From the NCBI GenBank assembly GCA_040005555.1, contig JBDTYT010000035.1, positions 1 to 15,303 on the forward strand: a DNA stretch of 15,303 bases, in the 5' to 3' direction. Positions 13,563-15,303 of this stretch are shown piece after piece. The notes beneath the pieces were generated by a model that had not been told where the DNA came from, searched no databases, and saw only the letters and a program-made list of their open reading frames with translations. The translations under genes and the position numbers were made by a program. This stretch comes from JBDTYT01 sp040005555. GTDB taxonomy: Bacteria > Actinomycetota > UBA4738 > HRBIN12. The stretch's first letter is position 1. Every line of letters begins with the position of its first letter.

Positions 13563-14650
13563 GCGGGCGTGCCGGGCTCATCGTGTGCCCGGATGCGAAG
13601 CTGTACGACCACGGCCCCGGACACCCGCTCCGACCGCAGCGCGTCCTGCTGACGTGGGACCTCATCGAGGCACTCGGGCTCCTGGAGCGGCCGAACGTCG
13701 AGCGCCTCGGCTGCGTGCCGGCGACCGAGGAAGAGCTCCGTCTGGTCCACTCAGCCGACTTCATCGACGCGACGAAGAGGGCCGGTCACGGCGCAAAGGG
13801 GGACTTCGACCGCTACGGGTACGGGCCCGGCGACAACCCGATCTTCCCGCAGATGCACGAGGCCGGGGCGATCGTGGCCGGCGCGTCGATCGCGGGCGCG
13901 CGAGCGGTCCTCGATGGCACGGTGGCACACGCGTTCAACGCGGCCGGAGGTCTCCATCACGCGATGCCATCCAGGGCGTCGGGGTTCTGCGTGTACGACG
14001 ACCCTGCGATCGCGATCGCGTGGCTGCTCGCGAACGGGGTCGAGCGGGTCGCGTACGTCGACGTCGACGTCCACCACGGTGACGGTCCGCAGGCGATCTT
14101 CTGGCGGGATCCGCGGGTGCTCACGATCTCGATCCACGAATCGGGCGAGTACCTCTTCCCGGGCACCGGCGCGGCATCCGAGCGCGGCGGCGGAGAGGCC
14201 GAGGGCACGAAGGTGAACGTTCCGCTTCCGCCCGGCACGGCAGATGAGGCCTGGCTCACCGCGTTCCGCGAGGTCGTGCCGTCGCTCGTTCGGGGATGGA
14301 AGCCGGACGTGCTCGTGACGCAGCTCGGATGCGACACGCACATCACGGACCCGCTCGCGCATCTGCGGCTCACGATCTCCGCGTACCGCGAGACGGCGAA
14401 GATGCTGCACGAGCTCGCGCACGGCGCAGCGGGAGGCCGGTGGGTGGCGACGGGCGGCGGCGGTTATCAGTGGGCCACGGTCGTGCCGCGCGCGTGGACG
14501 ACGTACTTCGCCGAGATGGCCGAGGCCGAGCTCCCGGACGAGCTGCCCGACTCCTGGATCGAGCGCGCCGAGCTCGAGCTCGGGGCCTCGGTGCCACCAA
14601 CGTTCGCAGAAGGGCTGCCCCCGCCGGGCGTAAGCTCGTCGGGTGGGTGA
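13559..14650 (+). CDS. Class I histone-deacetylase-like amidohydrolase (AcuC/acetylpolyamine deacetylase type)
   Basis: Zinc enzyme that removes acetyl groups from lysine side chains or from acetylated amines. In 363 residues all catalytic features of the arginase/HDAC fold are present: GLHHAMPSRASGFCVYDD (131-148) with the His133-His134 pair, AYVDVDVHHGDG (165-176) with zinc ligands Asp170 and His172, SIHESG (191-196), QLGCDTHITDPL (255-266) with zinc ligand Asp259, and GGGGYQ (289-294) with the transition-state Tyr293. AcuC proteins deacetylate acetyl-CoA synthetase, while bacterial relatives called APAH act on acetylpolyamines. The operon context with two amine-type aminotransferases makes a small acetyl-amine an attractive substrate, but this is inference. 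The ATG at 13559 overlaps the aminotransferase stop as ATGA; the same frame is open upstream to 12713 only as shadow. Confidence 0.88.
   Translation: MSGRAGLIVCPDAKLYDHGPGHPLRPQRVLLTWDLIEALGLLERPNVERLGCVPATEEELRLVHSADFIDATKRAGHGAKGDFDRYGYGPGDNPIFPQMHEAGAIVAGASIAGARAVLDGTVAHAFNAAGGLHHAMPSRASGFCVYDDPAIAIAWLLANGVERVAYVDVDVHHGDGPQAIFWRDPRVLTISIHESGEYLFPGTGAASERGGGEAEGTKVNVPLPPGTADEAWLTAFREVVPSLVRGWKPDVLVTQLGCDTHITDPLAHLRLTISAYRETAKMLHELAHGAAGGRWVATGGGGYQWATVVPRAWTTYFAEMAEAELPDELPDSWIERAELELGASVPPTFAEGLPPPGVSSSGG
14631..14636 (+). promoter_or_regulatory. -10 box of leaderless-type promoter for the 62-residue protein
   Basis: TAAGCT ends six bases before the GTG at 14643 and lies inside the last codons of the deacetylase gene. 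It matches the spacing at 814, 1878 and 3733, and no Shine-Dalgarno sequence is seen. It suggests an internal promoter at the end of the operon. Confidence 0.5.
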
Positions 14651-14831
14651 GTTCAGCCGAAGCAGCGGTGGCCGCCTGCCGAACGATCCGAAGATGCAGG
14701 CCGAGCACCAGCACGAGGTGCGTGACGAGATCGAGCGCTCCCTCGAGGCGTCGGAGGCCGCCCGCGGGAATCGTGCGGCGCGGCCAAGACCGTGGTGGGC
14801 GTTCTGGCGCCCTCGCCGCGCCGTCCGTTAG
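14643..14831 (+). CDS. 62-residue small protein with Trp/Arg-rich tail, function unknown
   Basis: The GTG start overlaps the deacetylase stop by eight bases and follows a -10 box by six bases. The N-terminal half is polar; a middle segment, QHEVRDEIERSLEASEAA, looks like an amphipathic helix, and the C-terminus is Pro-, Arg- and Trp-rich (RPRPWWAFWRPRRAVR). Such a tail could sit on a membrane surface or bind a partner, but no family is recognised. Third codon positions are GC-rich, as in neighbouring genes. Because it has its own promoter-like element, it may not be functionally part of the operon. Confidence 0.6.
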   Translation: MGEFSRSSGGRLPNDPKMQAEHQHEVRDEIERSLEASEAARGNRAARPRPWWAFWRPRRAVR

Positions 14832-14883
14832 ATCCCCAAGGCGTGAGCCGCGGACAGCGGTGCGGATCGGAGTGACGTCTCCT

Positions 14884-15303
14884 TCAGAGGCCGCCGAGCT
14901 GCGATCTGGTCGAGGTGAGCGTGACCGCGAGGACCACGAGCGTCGCCACGCCGACCCACCCCAGGACGATGCCGGCGATGGCCAGTCCCTCGCCCGATTG
15001 CTGTCCGTGGGACCGGCGGATCTGGGCCCTCGCCGAATACCCGAGGACGAGCGCGAGGATGGAGCCGATCCACCAGAGCCAGACGATGCCGAGCACGAGC
15101 GACGCGACCGCAAGTCCGTTGGTCCGCGGCTGCGCGACGTAGACGATCGGTGTCGCTCCCGCGACCGGGGGGATCCCTCCCGGGACCGTGGCGGTCGCGG
15201 CGCTGACCGGCGCGGCCGTCGGTTCCAATCGCGAGAACACGCCCCACCCCGCTCGCCACCCGTCATCGTCGCGCGGGAATCGGTGGATCGGCGGGCCGGG
15301 CTG
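14884..15303 (-). CDS. DUF4190-like small membrane protein, N-terminus beyond the window
   Basis: The C-terminal part contains TNGLAVASLVLGIVWLWWIG continuing into a first membrane helix, a short YSARAQIRRSHGQQSGEG link, then GLAIAGIVLGWVGVATLVVLA as a second helix. This is the DUF4190 pattern of actinobacteria, a two-helix hairpin of unknown function. Before it is a Pro/Ala-rich stretch. A GTG at 15240 could start a 118-residue protein. However, the frame stays open to the right edge and the extra 21 codons (QPGPPIHRFPRDDDGWRAGWG and on) use high-GC third positions and look like coding sequence, so I treat the gene as cut by the window. It converges with the 62-residue gene, with a 52-bp gap in which I see no clear terminator. 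Confidence 0.7.
   Translation of the reverse strand, partial: QPGPPIHRFPRDDDGWRAGWGVFSRLEPTAAPVSAATATVPGGIPPVAGATPIVYVAQPRTNGLAVASLVLGIVWLWWIGSILALVLGYSARAQIRRSHGQQSGEGLAIAGIVLGWVGVATLVVLAVTLTSTRSQLGGL

Noticed and set aside
1..15303. CRISPR arrays, insertion sequences, prophage genes, tRNA genes
   Set aside because: No regularly spaced repeats, transposase or integrase motifs, or cloverleaf with TTCGA-type arms were seen on either strand.

Overview
The window is high-GC bacterial DNA, and the gene content points to the phylum Actinomycetota. The strongest marker is an MshA-type glycosyltransferase, the first enzyme of mycothiol synthesis, a thiol essentially confined to that phylum. Many GTG starts and several start codons lying 6-7 bases after a TANNNT -10 box (leaderless-type genes) agree with this. 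The class or genus cannot be fixed from the sequence. I see no tRNA, rRNA, CRISPR array, transposase or other mobile element.

Layout, left to right. (1) 1-3177: an HD-GYP phosphohydrolase, a zinc-type L-asparaginase and mshA, each reading rightward; the last two have their own leaderless-type promoters. (2) 3178-3744: the only long gene-free stretch. It holds a consensus-like promoter (TTGACT-17-TACATT), a roughly 280-nt RNA predicted to be highly structured and closed by a 14-bp long-range helix, and an intrinsic terminator. I could not match it to any RNA family I know, and it is the most interesting item here. (3) 3745-6352: a TetR regulator, proline dehydrogenase and pyrroline-5-carboxylate reductase, the last two translationally coupled, then a 40-residue very basic small protein. 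(4) 6353-7135, leftward: a fumarylacetoacetate-hydrolase-like protein whose usual metal-binding Glu-x-Glu appears to be Arg-x-Lys. (5) 7281-14650, rightward: a tightly packed seven-gene operon: glutamate-semialdehyde (P5C) dehydrogenase, class III aminotransferase, VOC protein, CoA-transferase A and B, a second class III aminotransferase and an AcuC/HDAC-like deacetylase. A 62-residue small protein overlaps its end. (6) 14884 to the right edge, leftward: a DUF4190-like two-helix membrane protein whose N-terminus probably lies outside the window.

How the parts may work together. Proline dehydrogenase makes P5C, which is in equilibrium with glutamate semialdehyde. ProC can return P5C to proline, and the dehydrogenase at 7281 can oxidise it to glutamate. 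One or both class III aminotransferases could feed the same or similar semialdehydes from omega-amino compounds such as ornithine, GABA or 5-aminovalerate. The deacetylase could release such amines from N-acetyl forms, and the CoA-transferase could activate the resulting acids. The first step rests on well recognised enzyme families; the combined acetyl-amine/omega-amino-acid pathway is my inference from gene order.
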